From Lachnospiraceae bacterium (GTDB taxonomy: Bacteria > Bacillota > Clostridia > Lachnospirales > Lachnospiraceae): a DNA stretch of 64,000 nt. Positions 48,314-58,245 of the stretch are shown here, piece by piece. The stretch lies in contig JAGKTQ010000003.1 in assembly GCA_021153325.1 (NCBI GenBank), forward strand, positions 73,406 through 137,405, written 5' to 3'. The position numbers and the translations under genes were made by a program. The notes below the pieces were generated by a model. It searched no databases, had not been told where the DNA came from, and saw only the letters and a program-made list of their open reading frames with translations. The first letter of the stretch is position 1, and each line of letters starts with the position of its first letter.

Positions 48314-49657
48314 ATGAAAGAAAAAGGACACGTTATTAAAGAAGTGCTGGTGGGAGGTATCGCAGAAGAACTTGGAATAGAAGCAGGAGATAAACTGCTG
48401 GCAATCAATGGGGAAGAGCTGGAAGATATTTTTGATTATCAATTTATGGTACAGGATGAATATATAGAAGTGTTGATCCAGAAGGCAGATGGAGAAGAGT
48501 GGCTTTTGGAAATTGACAAAGATTATGAAGAAGATCTGGGCATGGAATTTGAGAACGGATTGATGGATGAGTATCGTTCCTGCCATAATAAGTGTATTTT
48601 CTGCTTTATTGACCAGATGCCAAAAGGAATGCGCGATACACTGTATTTTAAAGATGACGATTCCAGACTTTCTTTTTTGCAGGGAAATTATGTGACATTG
48701 ACCAATATGTCTGATGCAGATGTAGACAGGATCATTAAATATCATCTTTCCCCAATTAATATTTCTTTTCAGACAACGAATCCGGAACTTCGATGCAAAA
48801 TGTTGAACAATCGTTTTGCAGGGGAAGCTTTAAAAAAGGTCGATCGATTTTATGAAGCAGGCATTATTATGAATGGGCAGATCGTACTTTGCAAGGGTGT
48901 AAACGATGGAGCAGAGTTAGAACGCAGTATTTCAGATCTGACCAAGTATCTGCCGTATTTGGAAAGTGTATCAGTCGTGCCGGTCGGATTGTCCAAATTC
49001 AGAGAGGGATTGTATCCTTTAGAACCATTTGCAAAAGAGGATGCAAAAGAAGTTTTGGCGATCATTCATAAATGGCAGGACAAATTATATCCGGAGCATG
49101 GAAAGCATTTTATTCATGCCAGTGATGAATGGTATATTTTAGCGGAAGAAGAAATGCCGGAGGAGAGCCGATACGATGGCTATCTGCAACTGGAAAACGG
49201 TGTCGGAATGCTACGGCTTTTGCAGGAAGAATTTGCAGATGCGGTCGATACATTAAAGGAGAAAAAAGTGCTTCCTGACACAGAGCATAAAGAGACGATA
49301 TCTATGATAACAGGAAAACTGGCATATCCTTATATTAAATCAATGGCGGAGCAGATGATGGAGCTTGTGCCGGGGCTTACTATTTATGTTTATGAAATCA
49401 GTAATGAATTTTTCGGCGAAATGATTACCGTGTCGGGACTTTTGACTGGCCAAGATATCAGAAAGCAGTTAATAGGAAAAAAAGTGGGAGAAAGACTGCT
49501 TTTGCCGCAAAATGTTCTTCGCAGTGGAGAAACCGTATTTTTGGATGACTTGACAGTGGAGGACTTGGAAAAGACTTTACAAGTAAAGATAGATATTGTA
49601 AAATCAAGCGGATATGATTTCGTGGAAAGTGTGATGGGCAAAGCATTGCCCTTTTAG
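48314..49657 (+). CDS. DUF512 family radical-SAM-like Fe-S protein with PDZ domain
   Basis: The 447-residue protein starts with a PDZ-like domain (GHVIKEVLVGGIAEELGIEAGDKLLAINGEEL). A Cys motif CHNKCIFC (C-x3-C-x2-C) of radical-SAM type follows, with FIDQMPKGMRDTLYFKDDDSRLSFL and the DUF512 C-terminal domain. The reaction is not established. I use ATG 48314 because the conserved region begins there and GGAGG lies upstream; the frame is open 33 bases further up. It is the first gene of a conserved clostridial order with der, plsY and gpsA. Confidence 0.85.
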   Translation: MKEKGHVIKEVLVGGIAEELGIEAGDKLLAINGEELEDIFDYQFMVQDEYIEVLIQKADGEEWLLEIDKDYEEDLGMEFENGLMDEYRSCHNKCIFCFIDQMPKGMRDTLYFKDDDSRLSFLQGNYVTLTNMSDADVDRIIKYHLSPINISFQTTNPELRCKMLNNRFAGEALKKVDRFYEAGIIMNGQIVLCKGVNDGAELERSISDLTKYLPYLESVSVVPVGLSKFREGLYPLEPFAKEDAKEVLAIIHKWQDKLYPEHGKHFIHASDEWYILAEEEMPEESRYDGYLQLENGVGMLRLLQEEFADAVDTLKEKKVLPDTEHKETISMITGKLAYPYIKSMAEQMMELVPGLTIYVYEISNEFFGEMITVSGLLTGQDIRKQLIGKKVGERLLLPQNVLRSGETVFLDDLTVEDLEKTLQVKIDIVKSSGYDFVESVMGKALPF

Positions 49658-49676
49658 CGCAGCGGAGGAGAAAAAC

Positions 49677-51014
49677 ATGAGTAAGAAAAAGGGAAAGCCG
49701 ATTGTTGCAGTAGTAGGACGACCAAATGTAGGGAAATCAACACTGTTTAATGCATTGGCAGGTGAAAATATATCAATCGTAAAGGATACACCGGGTATTA
49801 CGCGTGATAGAATTTATGCGGATATCGTATGGTTGGACAGAGCCTTTACTCTGATCGATACCGGTGGTATTGAGCCGGATAGTAAGGACATCATTTTGTC
49901 ACAGATGCGGGCACAGGCTGAAATTGCTATTGAAACGGCAGATGTGATCATGTTTATGGTAGACGTAAAGCAAGGACTTGTAGATGCAGATGCCAAAGTA
50001 GCAGATATGCTGCGCCGTTCTCATAAGCCAGTCGTACTTGTTGTAAATAAAGTAGACAATTTCGATAAATACATGGCAGATGTTTATGAATTTTATAATC
50101 TGGGTATTGGTGATCCACATCCGGTCTCTGCAGCAAACCGCTTAGGAATCGGCGATATGCTGGATGAAGTCATTTCTTATTTCCCAGAAGGCAGTGAAGA
50201 GGATGGAGAGGATGAAAGAACCCGTGTGGCGATCGTTGGAAAGCCAAATGCAGGAAAATCTTCTATTATTAATAAACTGCTTGGTGAAGACCGATTGATC
50301 GTTTCGGATATTGCAGGTACGACTCGTGATGCAGTAGATACAGAGCTTGTTCACAACGGAAAAGAGTATGTGTTCATTGATACAGCAGGTCTTCGCAGAA
50401 AGAATAAGATCAAAGAAGAGCTGGAACGTTTTATGATTGTGCGTACGGTCAGTGCAGTGGAACGTGCCGACATTGTTGTGCTTGTGATCGATGCAACGGA
50501 AGGGGTAACGGAGCAGGATGCAAAAATTGCCGGTATCGCGCATGAGCGTGGTAAGGCTGTTATTATTGCAGTCAACAAATGGGATGCCATTGAAAAAGAT
50601 GACAAAACGATTTATAAATTTACAAATAAGGTAAGAGAGACATTATCTTATATGCCTTATGCGGAAATGATCTTTATTTCAGCAAAAACAGGACAGCGTC
50701 TTCCGAAGCTGTTCGACCTGATCGATGTTGTCAGTGAAAATCATTCTATGCGCGTAGCAACGGGTGTGCTTAATGAAATTATGACAGAGGCAGTGGCATT
50801 GCAGCAGCCACCATCAGATAAAGGAAAACGCCTGAGACTTTACTACATTACACAGGTTTCAGTGAAACCGCCTACTTTTGTTATTTTTGTAAATGACAAA
50901 GAATTAATGCATTTTTCTTACACAAGATATATAGAGAACAGAATTCGGGATGCCTTCGGATTTAGAGGAACCCCGCTTAAATTTATTATCAGAGAGCGGA
51001 AGGAGAGTAAATAA
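49677..51014 (+). CDS. der: ribosome assembly GTPase Der (EngA)
   Basis: The 445 residues hold two GTPase domains in a row, GRPNVGKSTL with NKVD and GKPNAGKSSI with NKWD, and a KH-like C-terminal domain (RLRLYYITQVSVKPPTFVIFVN). It helps assemble the 50S subunit. GGAGG is 6 bases before the ATG. It sits between the DUF512 gene (19-base gap) and plsY (1-base gap). Confidence 0.96.
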   Translation: MSKKKGKPIVAVVGRPNVGKSTLFNALAGENISIVKDTPGITRDRIYADIVWLDRAFTLIDTGGIEPDSKDIILSQMRAQAEIAIETADVIMFMVDVKQGLVDADAKVADMLRRSHKPVVLVVNKVDNFDKYMADVYEFYNLGIGDPHPVSAANRLGIGDMLDEVISYFPEGSEEDGEDERTRVAIVGKPNAGKSSIINKLLGEDRLIVSDIAGTTRDAVDTELVHNGKEYVFIDTAGLRRKNKIKEELERFMIVRTVSAVERADIVVLVIDATEGVTEQDAKIAGIAHERGKAVIIAVNKWDAIEKDDKTIYKFTNKVRETLSYMPYAEMIFISAKTGQRLPKLFDLIDVVSENHSMRVATGVLNEIMTEAVALQQPPSDKGKRLRLYYITQVSVKPPTFVIFVNDKELMHFSYTRYIENRIRDAFGFRGTPLKFIIRERKESK

Positions 51015-51015
51015 A

Positions 51016-51666
51016 GTGGAACGTATAGCTTGTCTGGCAATCGGTTATTGCCTTGGACTTTTTCAGACATCGTATTTTTATGGAAAAATGAAAGGAATTG
51101 ATATCAGACAATATGGAAGTGGTAATGCCGGCACGACCAATACTTTAAGAGTACTCGGTACAAAGGCAGGACTTATTGTATTGTTGGGCGACATTTTAAA
51201 AACAATCCTTGCAGTTGCGCTTGCAAGTTTATTGTTTGGGAAGAGTCATCCGGACACCATTTATCTTTTGAAGCTGTATGCAGGAATGGGGGCTATTTTA
51301 GGTCATAATTTCCCATTTTATATGAATTTTAAAGGTGGAAAAGGAATTGCAGCCACAGCAGGCTTAATTCTTTCTTTTCATCCGTATTTTATTGTAGTAG
51401 GTGTTATTTTGTTCTTTGGGGCATTTTTTACAACTCATTATGTTTCTTTAGGTTCTCTGCTTGTATATGCAGGATTTGTGATTCAGATGATCTATTGTGG
51501 ACAAACAGGACTGTTTAGCGGTATGACGCAGGCAAATTTGATCGAAATGTACATAATCACCATTTTCCTGGCGGCTATGGCGTACTATAAGCATCGTGAA
51601 AATATAAAACGTCTTATCAAAGGTGAGGAAAGAAAGACTTATTTAAAGAAGAAAAAAGAGGATTAG
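51016..51666 (+). CDS. plsY: glycerol-3-phosphate acyltransferase PlsY
   Basis: Transfers an acyl group from acyl-phosphate to glycerol-3-phosphate in the membrane. The 216 residues have about five helices and the PlsY motifs GSGNAGTTN, GHNFPFYMNFKGGKG and a Lys-rich tail. The start is GTG 51016 (VERIACLAIGYCLG), with AGGAG at 10 bases; longer frames overlap der. It is followed by gpsA, which makes its substrate. Confidence 0.93.
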   Translation: MERIACLAIGYCLGLFQTSYFYGKMKGIDIRQYGSGNAGTTNTLRVLGTKAGLIVLLGDILKTILAVALASLLFGKSHPDTIYLLKLYAGMGAILGHNFPFYMNFKGGKGIAATAGLILSFHPYFIVVGVILFFGAFFTTHYVSLGSLLVYAGFVIQMIYCGQTGLFSGMTQANLIEMYIITIFLAAMAYYKHRENIKRLIKGEERKTYLKKKKED

Positions 51667-51669
51667 ATA

Positions 51670-52680
51670 ATGGCAAAAATAAGTGTGATCGGGGCAGGAA
51701 GCTGGGGAACAGCACTGGCACTGCTTCTTTCTAATAATGGAAATGATGTGACTGTATGGTCCATTTTAGAGAGTGAAATTGAAATGCTTTCAAAAGAAAG
51801 AGAGCATAAAGATAAGCTTCCAGGTGTAAAATTGCCGGAAAGTATGAAATTTACAACGGATTTAAAAGAAGCCATAGAAGGAAAGGAGGTACTCGTCCTT
51901 GCAGTGCCTTCTCCTTATACGAGAAGTACATCCAAAAGCATGAGTCCTTATGTAGCAGAGGGTCAGATCATTGTGAATGTGGCAAAGGGTGTTGAAGAAA
52001 CTACGCTTATGACTTTGTCGGAGATTATTGAGGAAGAAATTCCACAGGCGGAAGTGGCAGTACTTTCTGGTCCTTCTCATGCAGAAGAAGTGGGTAGAGG
52101 AATCCCAACCACGATCGTAGTAGGAACAAGAAAGAAAAAAACGGCAGAGTATTTGCAGAATTTGTTCATGAATGATGTATTTCGTGTTTATACAAGCCCG
52201 GATGTACTTGGAATCGAGCTTGGAGGTGCACTGAAAAATGTCGTAGCATTGGCAGCAGGTATTGCAGATGGACTTGGCTATGGAGACAATACAAAGGCAG
52301 CCTTGATCACAAGAGGAATTACAGAGATTGGTCGTCTGGGAATTGCAATGGGTGCAAAAGCCGAAACTTTTTCCGGCTTGACGGGAATTGGAGATTTGAT
52401 TGTGACCTGTGCTTCCATGCACTCCAGAAACCGTCGCGCGGGTATTTTGATCGGAAAAGGCTATACGATGGAAGAAGCTATGAAAGAAGTAAAAATGGTT
52501 GTAGAAGGCGTATATTCTGCCAAAGCGGCTATGGGACTGGCAGAGAAATATCATGTGCAGCTTCCGATCATTGAACAGGTGAATGAAGTATTATTTAAAA
52601 ATAAACCGGCATCAGAAGCAGTAAAAGAACTGATGTTACGAGATAAAAAAATAGAAATTTTTCAAGATTGGGAAGAGTAG
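51670..52680 (+). CDS. gpsA: NAD(P)H-dependent glycerol-3-phosphate dehydrogenase
   Basis: Reduces dihydroxyacetone phosphate to glycerol-3-phosphate for phospholipids. The 336 residues show the N-terminal Rossmann motif VIGAGSWGTALA, VLSGPSHAEEV, GGALKNVVALAAG (catalytic Lys) and TCASMHSRNRRAG. It begins 4 bases after plsY, so substrate maker and user are coupled. Confidence 0.95.
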   Translation: MAKISVIGAGSWGTALALLLSNNGNDVTVWSILESEIEMLSKEREHKDKLPGVKLPESMKFTTDLKEAIEGKEVLVLAVPSPYTRSTSKSMSPYVAEGQIIVNVAKGVEETTLMTLSEIIEEEIPQAEVAVLSGPSHAEEVGRGIPTTIVVGTRKKKTAEYLQNLFMNDVFRVYTSPDVLGIELGGALKNVVALAAGIADGLGYGDNTKAALITRGITEIGRLGIAMGAKAETFSGLTGIGDLIVTCASMHSRNRRAGILIGKGYTMEEAMKEVKMVVEGVYSAKAAMGLAEKYHVQLPIIEQVNEVLFKNKPASEAVKELMLRDKKIEIFQDWEE

Positions 52681-52697
52681 AAAAGCAGGGTTATTTC

Positions 52698-55016
52698 ATG
52701 AGCATTTACGATACTTTAAACGAACAACAAAAGAAAGGTGTGTTTACGACCGAAGGACCGGTTCTTTTGCTTGCTGGAGCAGGAAGTGGAAAAACCAGAG
52801 TGCTGACACATCGTATTGCTTACTTAATTGAAGAAATGGGCGTAAATCCGTGGAATATCATGGCGATTACGTTTACGAATAAGGCAGCAGGAGAAATGCG
52901 TGAGCGTGTGGATAATATTGTAGGCTATGGTGCAGAAAGCATTTGGGTCTCTACCTTTCATTCCACTTGTGTACGCATTTTAAGACGTTACATAGATAGA
53001 CTGGGATACGATAATAATTTTACTATTTATGATACGGATGACCAGAAAACGATCATAAAAGAAGTTTGTAAAAAGCTTCAGATTGATACGAAAACTTTAA
53101 AAGAAAGAGTACTTTTAAGTGCCATTTCTTCTGCAAAAGACGAACTGATCTCACCGATACAGTATGAATTGAACGCCATGGGGGATTGGAACAAGAAAAA
53201 AATTGCAGAAGTTTATAAAGAATATCAGGAGACGCTGCGGAAAAATAATGCAGTGGATTTTGATGATCTTATTGTAAAAACAGTAGAACTTTTTAAAAGC
53301 TGTCCAGATGTACTGGACAATTATCAGGAACGTTTTAAATATATTATGGTGGATGAGTATCAGGATACCAATACAGCGCAGTTTGAGTTGATTCGTCTTT
53401 TGGCGGATAAGTATCGGAATTTGTGTGTAGTTGGGGATGATGACCAGTCTATTTATAAGTTCCGTGGAGCAAATATCCGCAACATACTGGATTTTGAAAA
53501 AGTATATCACGAGGCGGAAGTCATTAAGCTGGAACAGAATTATCGTTCTACGCAAAATGTGCTGGATGCAGCTAATGCAGTAATCCGCAATAATGTAGGA
53601 AGAAAAGATAAGGCACTTTGGACTAATCAGGGAGAAGGCAGCAAAATCCATTTCCGTCAGTTCGATACAGCGTATGAGGAAGCAGAATTTATTGCGGATG
53701 ATATTGAACGGAAAACAGATAAAGGCGATGCAGCCTTCGGTGATTGTGCGGTATTATATCGTACCAATGCACAGGCTCGTGTGTTAGAAGAGCGCTTTGT
53801 TTTAAAAGGAATTCCTTATGATGTAGTAGGGGGTACGAACTTTTATTCCAGACGAGAAATTAAAGATATTCTTGCCTACTTAAAAACGATTGACAATGGC
53901 AAGGATGATGTGGCGGTAAAACGTATCATCAATGTGCCGAAAAGAGGAATCGGTGCTACAACGATTACAAGAGTACAGGAATATGCAGACCAGAGAAATA
54001 TTAGCTTTTATGATGCTTTAAGGGAAGCTGGACAGATCATGACAATTGGGAAAAGTGCTGCAAAACTGGAGCCTTTTGTAACGATGATCCAGACATTTCG
54101 AAGTAAACTGGAATATTACGGACTGGAAGAACTGATAAAAGATGTTTTAGAAATAACTGGATATGTAAAGGATCTGCAGGAATCAGACGAAGAGGATGCA
54201 GAAGACAGAATTGCTAATATCGATGAATTAGTAAGTAAAGTGGTAGCTTATGAAAGCAATGCAGAGCAGCCTTCTTTGAGTGAATTTTTGGAAGAAGTGG
54301 CATTGGTCGCTGATATTGATAAAATTGAAGAAGATGACAACAAAGTTCTTTTGATGACTTTACATAGTGCCAAAGGACTGGAATTTCCACAGGTGTATCT
54401 TGCAGGTATGGAAGATGGTATTTTCCCAAGTTATATGACGATTACGTCAGATGACCCGATGGAAATAGAAGAGGAAAGACGTCTGGCTTATGTAGGGATC
54501 ACAAGAGCAAAAGAGGAGTTGACCTTATCCTGTGCGAAGCAGCGTATGATCCGTGGCGAGACGCAGTACAATCCGGTCAGCCGTTTTGTGAAAGAAATAC
54601 CGGGAACACTTTTGGATGCAAAAGTGCCAACGATCAAAAAGATGGATTTTGAGGACTATGCGGACGATTCTTATGAGAGAAGTCACTTTAAGGCAAAGCC
54701 ATTCGGTGGTATGGCATATACTGCTTCTACACCAAACCGTGGTTACAATCTTCCAAAAGCAGTCGTGAAGCCGAAAAAGACAGCAACAGAAAATATGCCT
54801 TATATTGCAAGAGGATTAGACAGCCTGCAAAAAGGTGTACCGGAAGCTAAAAGTATTGATTATGGCGTAGGAGACAGGGTACAGCATGTGAAATATGGTG
54901 CTGGAACGGTTCTGAATATTGTGGAAGAACCACGAGATCATAAGGTTACAGTAGAATTTGATGGGGCGGGACAAAAGATTATGTATGCTGCATTTGCGAA
55001 ATTGAAAAAACTGTAA
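52698..55016 (+). CDS. pcrA: UvrD/PcrA-type DNA helicase
   Basis: A superfamily 1A 3'-5' helicase of 772 residues with motif I LAGAGSGKTRVL, AITFTNKAA, VDEYQDTN (II), GDDDQSIYKFRGA (III), QNYRS (IV), HSAKGLEFP (V) and YVGITRAKEEL (VI). The tail with VKYGAGTVLNI is typical of PcrA. It removes blocked complexes from DNA and is usually essential in Firmicutes. ATG 52698 has only a weak SD (GCAGGG), and it follows gpsA by 17 bases. Confidence 0.93.
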   Translation: MSIYDTLNEQQKKGVFTTEGPVLLLAGAGSGKTRVLTHRIAYLIEEMGVNPWNIMAITFTNKAAGEMRERVDNIVGYGAESIWVSTFHSTCVRILRRYIDRLGYDNNFTIYDTDDQKTIIKEVCKKLQIDTKTLKERVLLSAISSAKDELISPIQYELNAMGDWNKKKIAEVYKEYQETLRKNNAVDFDDLIVKTVELFKSCPDVLDNYQERFKYIMVDEYQDTNTAQFELIRLLADKYRNLCVVGDDDQSIYKFRGANIRNILDFEKVYHEAEVIKLEQNYRSTQNVLDAANAVIRNNVGRKDKALWTNQGEGSKIHFRQFDTAYEEAEFIADDIERKTDKGDAAFGDCAVLYRTNAQARVLEERFVLKGIPYDVVGGTNFYSRREIKDILAYLKTIDNGKDDVAVKRIINVPKRGIGATTITRVQEYADQRNISFYDALREAGQIMTIGKSAAKLEPFVTMIQTFRSKLEYYGLEELIKDVLEITGYVKDLQESDEEDAEDRIANIDELVSKVVAYESNAEQPSLSEFLEEVALVADIDKIEEDDNKVLLMTLHSAKGLEFPQVYLAGMEDGIFPSYMTITSDDPMEIEEERRLAYVGITRAKEELTLSCAKQRMIRGETQYNPVSRFVKEIPGTLLDAKVPTIKKMDFEDYADDSYERSHFKAKPFGGMAYTASTPNRGYNLPKAVVKPKKTATENMPYIARGLDSLQKGVPEAKSIDYGVGDRVQHVKYGAGTVLNIVEEPRDHKVTVEFDGAGQKIMYAAFAKLKKL

Positions 55017-55145
55017 AGGCAAAAAAGCTAAGATGTAAAAAAATTTAAACTTTTAGCAAATAAGATAGTAAAATGATGCAAAAAGTGGTATATTATTAGT
55101 AATAATTTTGAATTAAGAAAAAGCTGGGGAAGGAAGGTATCAGTT

Positions 55146-55424
55146 ATGAATAAAGTAGATGAGGCTTTGGACAAATTAAATGTACTTCTTGGAAAGAAAG
55201 AAGAGGAAGAGAAAAAGAGCAATACTGTTTTATGGGTATTTGCTATAATTGGTGTTGTAGCAGCTATTGCAGCAATTGCTTATGCAGCATATCGTTATTT
55301 TAAGCCGGATTATTTGGAAGATTTTGAAGATGACTTTGAAGATGATTTTGAAGACGATTTCTTTGATGATGAAGACGAAGAATTTACTGGCGATGGTAAT
55401 ATCGATTACATTAAAATCAATTAA
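55146..55424 (+). CDS. small single-pass membrane protein with acidic repeat tail
   Basis: The 92 residues have a charged N-terminal part, one membrane helix (about 28-50) and a C-terminal tail with the repeated unit FEDDFEDDFEDDFF. No family with known function is recognised. GGAAGG precedes the ATG. It lies between pcrA and rlmD. Confidence 0.65.
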   Translation: MNKVDEALDKLNVLLGKKEEEEKKSNTVLWVFAIIGVVAAIAAIAYAAYRYFKPDYLEDFEDDFEDDFEDDFFDDEDEEFTGDGNIDYIKIN

Positions 55425-55482
55425 GAACAGCACTGCTTTTATAAGCGGTCTGTGGCTTGTGCACGAATATGGTAGTAGAAAG

Positions 55483-55516
55483 CGGGATGTACTCGTAGTA
55501 GGTACATCCCGTTTTT
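55483..55516 (+). terminator. terminator after the small membrane protein gene
   Basis: CGGGATGTAC (55483-55492) pairs with GTACATCCCG (55502-55511), followed by TTTTT. Confidence 0.85.
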
Positions 55517-55571
55517 GGGGTATTTAGATAAGATTTTGAGACCATTTTTGGTTGTGAGCATGGAGGTTTAT

Positions 55572-56942
55572 ATGAAAAAAGGACAGGTTTACGAAGGCGT
55601 TGTAGAAAGAGTGGATTTCCCAAATAAAGGAATTGTAAAAACAGAAGAAGGAAGCTGTATAGTAAAAAATGCACTTCCAGGGCAAAAAGTCTCCTTTGGT
55701 GTTAATAAAGTCAGAAAAGGAAAGGCAGAAGGAAGACTATTGGAAATTTTGGAACGATCTCCACTTGAAACGGAAAGCCCCTGCCCGCATTTCGGTATTT
55801 GTGGCGGATGTACCTATATTTCTTTGCCATATGAAGAGCAGCGAAAGATCAAAGAAGAGCAAGTAAAAAAACTGTTGGATTCCGTGCTTTGTAAGCAGGA
55901 AAAAGGATATGTATTTGAAGGCATCAAAGCAAGTCCAAAGCCTTATGAGTACCGGAACAAAATGGAGTTTTCCTTTGGAGATGAAGTAAAGGATGGTCCT
56001 CTTTCTTTAGGTATGCACAAGAGAGGTAGCTTTTATGATATCGTGACCGTTTCTGATTGCCATATTGTAGATGAAGATTATCGGAAGATACTGACTGGAA
56101 CACTTAAGTACTTTAAGGAGAAAAATACATCCTTCTATCATAGACTGCGCCATGAAGGCTATTTGCGTCATCTGCTTGTGAGAAAAGCGGTGAAGACTGG
56201 CGAGATATTGATTGCCCTTGTAACGACCACTCAGGAAGAAATGAATTTATCTGAGTGGAAAGAGCAGCTTTTAGCCTTGAATCTGGATGGAAAGATCGTA
56301 GGAATCCTACATACGAAAAATGATTCTGTTGCAGATGTAGTAAAAAGTGATGAAACGATTATCCTTTATGGACAGGATTATTTTTATGAAGAACTTTTAG
56401 GATTAAAATTCAAAATTTCGCAGTTTTCCTTTTTTCAGACGAACAGCCTTGGCGCAGAAGTACTTTATAATACAGCAAGGGAATATATTGGCGAGCTTGG
56501 GGATAAAGAAAAAGTAGTATTTGACCTTTACAGTGGAACAGGAACTATCGCACAGCTCATGGCACCTGTGGCAAAGAAAGTCATTGGTGTGGAGATCGTA
56601 GAGGAAGCAGTAGAAGCAGCAAAGAAAAATGCTGCATTAAATGGTCTTTCTAACTGTGAATTTATTGCAGGTGATGTGCTGAAGGTATTGGATGATATTG
56701 AAGAGAAGCCGGATATGATCATTTTAGACCCACCTCGAGATGGGATTCATCCAAAAGCATTGCCAAAGATCATTCAGTATGGTGTGGACAGGATCGTCTA
56801 TATCTCCTGTAAACCAACGAGTCTTGTTCGGGATCTGGAAGTCTTTTTAGAGAATGGATATGAGGTGGAAAAGGCTGTGGCAGTAGATCAGTTCCCGTGG
56901 ACAGCAAATGTAGAAACAGTTGTACTTTTGTCAAAGCAATAA
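55572..56942 (+). CDS. 23S rRNA (uracil-5-)-methyltransferase RlmD/RumA family
   Basis: The 456-residue protein has an N-terminal TRAM-like domain, the Fe-S Cys set beginning CPHFGICGGC, and an SAM-dependent methyltransferase core with DLYSGTGTIAQLM, DPPRDGIHPKAL and the catalytic Cys in YISCKPTSLVRDL. It methylates C5 of a uridine in 23S rRNA; related family members act on tRNA U54, so RlmD versus TrmA-like cannot be settled. GGAGG is 5 bases before ATG 55572. Confidence 0.88.
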   Translation: MKKGQVYEGVVERVDFPNKGIVKTEEGSCIVKNALPGQKVSFGVNKVRKGKAEGRLLEILERSPLETESPCPHFGICGGCTYISLPYEEQRKIKEEQVKKLLDSVLCKQEKGYVFEGIKASPKPYEYRNKMEFSFGDEVKDGPLSLGMHKRGSFYDIVTVSDCHIVDEDYRKILTGTLKYFKEKNTSFYHRLRHEGYLRHLLVRKAVKTGEILIALVTTTQEEMNLSEWKEQLLALNLDGKIVGILHTKNDSVADVVKSDETIILYGQDYFYEELLGLKFKISQFSFFQTNSLGAEVLYNTAREYIGELGDKEKVVFDLYSGTGTIAQLMAPVAKKVIGVEIVEEAVEAAKKNAALNGLSNCEFIAGDVLKVLDDIEEKPDMIILDPPRDGIHPKALPKIIQYGVDRIVYISCKPTSLVRDLEVFLENGYEVEKAVAVDQFPWTANVETVVLLSKQ

Positions 56943-56967
56943 GGAATGATTTCATAGAGGGTAAAAA

Positions 56968-57990
56968 TTGAACGAGTATAGAGTTACGATCAAAGATATT
57001 GCAGAAGAGCTAGGTGTGAGTACAGCAACGGTTTCTAATGTGATTCACGGGAAGACTAAGAAGATTTCACAGCAAACGGTAGAAAAGGTACAGGAAAAGA
57101 TAGAAGAGAGTGGTTATCTTCCGAACATGGCTGCCGTGTTATTAGCGCAAAATACATCTAAGATCGTCTGCATTGTTTTATCAAATGATGCAAAATATGA
57201 AAATAAGATGATAGAAGATCCGTTTGTAAGCGGGATGCTAAATTATCTTTCCAAGGAACTGGATAAGAACGATTATTTTGTTATGTTAAAAGAAGAGTCG
57301 GATATTAATGCAATTGCGCGCTATGCATCTATATGGAATATGGCAGGATTGGTGCTCATTGGTTTTTGTGCAGCGGATTATGAGAAACTGCGTAGAAATA
57401 TGCACATTCCATTTGTGGTAGTAGATTCCTACCAAAAAGATGTACACAAATATTCAGATGTAGGAATTGATAATATAGAAGGTGGATTTGTAGCAGGCTC
57501 TTATTTAATAAAAATGGGACACGAGAAAATTATGTTTTTATCAGATAATGATGAAGATTGTGACCATGACCGCTATGTTGGATTAACCAATGCGTTAAAA
57601 GAAGCGAAGATTCCTTTTGATAAGAAGGATTTCAAAATGCTCAGTCCTTTTAAAGAGGAGAGGCGGAAAATATACGAAAAGCTGTATTCCGAGTTAGAGG
57701 ATTATACAGCGGCATTTGCGGCATCGGATATGTATGCGATAGAGTTTATGAACTTTTTGCAGGAAAAGGGTGTCAATATCCCAAAAGATTTTTCCATTAT
57801 AGGATTTGATGATATACCGTTAGCCTCTATGGTGCATCCCGCTCTTACGACGGTTGCACAAAATTTAGAGCTTCGTGCAAAAGTTGCAGTAGAATTATTA
57901 GTAGAATTGATCCATGGAACAACGGAAGGCAGAATGGCATTATTGCCTGTGACATTGAAAGAGCGCGGAAGCGTTGGAGAAAAGCGGTAA
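56968..57990 (+). CDS. LacI family transcriptional regulator
   Basis: The 340-residue protein has the LacI helix-turn-helix and hinge (VTIKDIAEELGVSTATVSNVIHGKTKKISQQTVEKVQEKIEESGYLPN) and a periplasmic-binding-like effector domain (DVGIDNIEGGFVAGSYLI, FAASDMYAIEFMNFL, IIGFDDIPLASMVHPALTTV). The start is TTG 56968; the first ATG would remove the DNA-binding domain. There is no sugar operon beside it, so its target is not known. Confidence 0.87.
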   Translation: MNEYRVTIKDIAEELGVSTATVSNVIHGKTKKISQQTVEKVQEKIEESGYLPNMAAVLLAQNTSKIVCIVLSNDAKYENKMIEDPFVSGMLNYLSKELDKNDYFVMLKEESDINAIARYASIWNMAGLVLIGFCAADYEKLRRNMHIPFVVVDSYQKDVHKYSDVGIDNIEGGFVAGSYLIKMGHEKIMFLSDNDEDCDHDRYVGLTNALKEAKIPFDKKDFKMLSPFKEERRKIYEKLYSELEDYTAAFAASDMYAIEFMNFLQEKGVNIPKDFSIIGFDDIPLASMVHPALTTVAQNLELRAKVAVELLVELIHGTTEGRMALLPVTLKERGSVGEKR

Positions 57991-58245
57991 GAAGAGCAAA
58001 GTATCTGCTTTTTGATTGCGGCATATAATGAAAATGCAGTTCCACCGCTTATTTTTCAACTGTCGCCGTGGGAAGGCCGCCGCAGGCTGGGTATTTGGAA
58101 GCTTTCATACACATGAAAATTATTACTTTTTAAGAATTGTTTCAAAATGGAGTAATTGATTTCTTTTATCGTAAGGATTAAAATATATATATTTCCAATA
58201 CAAAAGAAACAGGGCACGAGTTCCCTGATGACTTAGGGGGTTTTT

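Noticed and set aside
52668..52697. Earlier start for pcrA inside gpsA
   Set aside because: The extra ten residues lack similarity and SD; the helicase domain starts just after ATG 52698.
58000..58240. Hidden gene or RNA between the LacI and degV genes
   Set aside because: No frame with a start and SD, no long helix with T run and no known RNA motif; only a weak hairpin (CAGGG...CCCTG) near the degV SD.
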